A stretch of DNA of 64,000 nucleotides from Citrobacter amalonaticus (GTDB lineage Bacteria > Pseudomonadota > Gammaproteobacteria > Enterobacterales > Enterobacteriaceae), in the NCBI RefSeq assembly GCF_001559075.2, contig NZ_CP014015.2:3472001-3536000 (forward strand), written 5' to 3'. Each line of letters opens with the position of its first letter. Position 1 is the stretch's first letter. This document shows positions 62,352 through 64,000 of the stretch, piece by piece. The notes under the pieces were generated by a model that did not search any database, was not told the DNA's origin, and saw only the letters and a list, made by a program, of their open reading frames with translations. Position numbers and translations under genes: made by a program.

Positions 62352-62825
62352 ACTGAACATTGCGGTAATCGAGGCGCTGGCGAGCGAGTGGAAATGGACG
62401 TTAAATCCGACCATCGCGCCGCTGGCACCTTCATCGACGTCAATCCTGTCCACATCCAGCGCATGAACGGTAAAGATATAGCGGTGGGTTTCGCCTTTTG
62501 GCGGCGCCGCGCCGCCATAGCCCGCTTTACCGAAATCGGTTCGCGTCTGGATAACGCCATCTGGCAGCGCAACCAGTCCGGAACCAAAGCCCTGCGGCAG
62601 TACGCGGATGTCGGCAGGAATATTGGCGACGACCCAGTGCCACCAGCCAGAGCCGGTTGGCGCATCGGGGTCGAAACAGGTCACCACGAAACTCTTCGTT
62701 CCGGCAGGCACCTCATCCCAGGCCAGGTGCGGAGAAAGGTTGTCGCCGTCATAGCCCATACCGTTGAAGACATGGCGCTGGGGAAGCTTATCCCCATCGC
62801 GCAGATCGTTGCTGATTAATTTCAT
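62349..62825 (-). CDS. ybhB: Phosphatidylethanolamine-binding-like protein YbhB
   Basis: A 158-residue PEBP/RKIP-fold protein with CFDPDAPTGSGWWHWVVANIPAD and GAAPPKGETHRYIFTVHAL signatures. Its cellular role is not settled. Cytoplasmic, no signal peptide. It precedes bioA, on the same strand, 58 bp from it. Confidence 0.94.
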   Translation of the reverse strand: MKLISNDLRDGDKLPQRHVFNGMGYDGDNLSPHLAWDEVPAGTKSFVVTCFDPDAPTGSGWWHWVVANIPADIRVLPQGFGSGLVALPDGVIQTRTDFGKAGYGGAAPPKGETHRYIFTVHALDVDRIDVDEGASGAMVGFNVHFHSLASASITAMFS

Positions 62826-62883
62826 GCACTCTCCTTAATTCTCGCCAAAAAGTGTAACCAGAAACCGCACAGCTTACCGTTAA

Positions 62884-64000
62884 TTACGCGTTAAAAAATG
62901 TTTCGTCGCGCACAGCTTCGTTCACGGCCTGCGTCAGACGGCGCAGTTGCTCTGGCTGGATGAGATACGGCGGCATCAGGTAGATAAGCTTGCCAAACGG
63001 GCGGATCCACACTCCCTGTCGCACAAAGAATTTCTGCAGGGCCGCCATATTAACCGGATGCATCGTCTCCACCACGCCAATCGCCCCCAGCACGCGGACA
63101 TCAGCCACCCATGGTGACGCCAGCGCCGGGGCGAGTTCCTGGCGTAACTGGGTTTCAATGGCCGAGACCTGCGCCTGCCAGTCGCCGGATTCCAGTAGTG
63201 ACAGGCTGGCGGTCGCTACCGCGCAGGCCAGCGGATTGCCCATAAACGTTGGGCCATGCATGAAACAACCCGCCTCGCCGTTGCTGATGGTTTCCGCTAC
63301 CTGGCGGGTGGTCAGGGTGGCGGAGAGGGTCATCGTCCCGCCGGTCAGCGCTTTACCCAGACACAGAATGTCGGGCGCGATCCCGGCGTGTTCGCAGGCA
63401 AACAGTTTGCCCGTGCGGCCAAATCCGGTGGCGATTTCATCAGCAATCAGCAGAATGCCTTCGCGGTCGCACATTTTGCGGATGCGGCGCAGCCACTCCG
63501 GATGGTACATCCGCATACCGCCTGCCCCCTGAACAATCGGCTCGAGAATCACTGCCGCAATGTCATGGCGATGCGCGGCCATCAGGCGCGCGAAGGCCAC
63601 CATATCGCGCTCATCCCACTCGCCGTCCATTCGGCTTTGCGGAGCAGGGGCAAACAGGTTTTCCGGCAGATAGCCCTTCCACAGGCTGTGCATGGAGTTG
63701 TCTGGATCGCAGACCGACATCGCGCCGAAGGTATCGCCGTGATAGCCGTTACGGAACGTCAGGAAGCGCTGACGGGATTCCCCTTTAGCCTGCCAGTATT
63801 GCAGCGCCATTTTCATCGCCACTTCCACCGCGACGGAACCGGAATCGGCGAGGAACACGCACTCCAGCGACGCGGGCGTCATGGCGACCAGTTTACGGCA
63901 CAGGTTGACGGCGGGGGCATGAGTGATCCCGCCGAACATCACATGCGACATGGCGTCAATCTGCGTTTTCATCGCGGCATTGAGCTGCGGATGGTTGTAG
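62884..64000 (-). CDS. bioA: Adenosylmethionine-8-amino-7-oxononanoate aminotransferase (partial)
   Basis: The C-terminal 371 residues of the biotin enzyme that uses S-adenosylmethionine to aminate KAPA to DAPA. Class III aminotransferase features: FLADSGSVAVEVAMKMA, RNGYHGDTFGAMSV, ADEIATGFGRTG and the PLP lysine in LGKALTGGTM. The frame runs off the right edge; about 58 N-terminal residues are missing compared with E. coli BioA. A methionine at 63972 is internal (AAMKTQ), not the start. Confidence 0.96.
   Translation of the reverse strand, partial: YNHPQLNAAMKTQIDAMSHVMFGGITHAPAVNLCRKLVAMTPASLECVFLADSGSVAVEVAMKMALQYWQAKGESRQRFLTFRNGYHGDTFGAMSVCDPDNSMHSLWKGYLPENLFAPAPQSRMDGEWDERDMVAFARLMAAHRHDIAAVILEPIVQGAGGMRMYHPEWLRRIRKMCDREGILLIADEIATGFGRTGKLFACEHAGIAPDILCLGKALTGGTMTLSATLTTRQVAETISNGEAGCFMHGPTFMGNPLACAVATASLSLLESGDWQAQVSAIETQLRQELAPALASPWVADVRVLGAIGVVETMHPVNMAALQKFFVRQGVWIRPFGKLIYLMPPYLIQPEQLRRLTQAVNEAVRDETFFNA

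Noticed and set aside
63970..63972. bioA start at the ATG near the right edge
   Set aside because: The frame continues upstream to the window end with HPQLNAAMK, which is internal BioA sequence; the gene is cut by the window.

Overview
The window is a chromosomal segment of an enteric gammaproteobacterium, most likely a Citrobacter. The backbone gene order (mngRAB - cydABX-ybgE - ybgC-tolQRAB-pal-cpoB - Lys/Val tRNAs - nadA-pnuC-zitB-ybgS-aroG - gpmA - galETKM - modF ... modE-acrZ-modABC - ybhA-pgl-ybhC - hut - ybhB-bioA) follows E. coli/Salmonella. The accessory loci (glutamate mutase/methylaspartate island, propionyl/methylmalonyl-CoA operon in the mod region, hut operon) and a methylaspartate ammonia-lyase that matches the Citrobacter amalonaticus enzyme as I remember it point to Citrobacter. 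The genus call rests on memory of families, not on a search.

Layout. 1-75: end of a LysR-type regulator. 137-11351 (minus): a ten-gene unit for glutamine/glutamate use through 3-methylaspartate: glmS, glmL, glmE, mal, an AtuA-like protein, a DUF4387 protein, a dicarboxylate/amino-acid symporter, an exported glutaminase, a class I fumarase/mesaconase and a cobalamin adenosyltransferase. 11848-17313: mannosylglycerate uptake and cleavage (mngR, mngA, mngB). 17994-26989: bd-I oxidase, then Tol-Pal. 27154-28190: five tRNAs (4 Lys, 1 Val) with degenerate repeats carrying tRNA-Lys 3' ends. 28325-34884: nadA, pnuC, zitB, ybgS, aroG and a FecCD-type permease/ATPase pair with no binding protein beside it. 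34927-40167 (minus): gpmA and galETKM. 40374-52429: modF, then ygfI and scpA-argK-scpB-scpC lying between modF and modE, then acrZ and modABC. 52430-55769: ybhA, pgl, ybhC. 55993-62283: hutIGC and hutUH. 62349-64000: ybhB and a truncated bioA.

How it fits together. The accessory loci converge on C4/C5 acid metabolism: hut turns histidine into glutamate; the exported glutaminase and symporter should supply further glutamate; the B12-dependent glutamate mutase, MAL and FumD turn it into mesaconate and (S)-citramalate; the sbm-type operon is a second B12-dependent route, from succinyl-CoA to propionate. The island has its own adenosyltransferase and reactivase, the sbm operon its own MeaB-type chaperone. 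No citramalate lyase is present in the window, and the AtuA-like/DUF4387 pair inside the island has no assigned reaction; this is the most promising undescribed biology here.

Regulatory sites readable by eye: an FNR box (cydA), NadR-like site (nadA), TyrR box (aroG), Fur-like site (gpmA), GalR operators and CRP site (galE), ModE operator (modA) and matching HutC-type sites before hutI and hutU. REP elements are scattered between operons.
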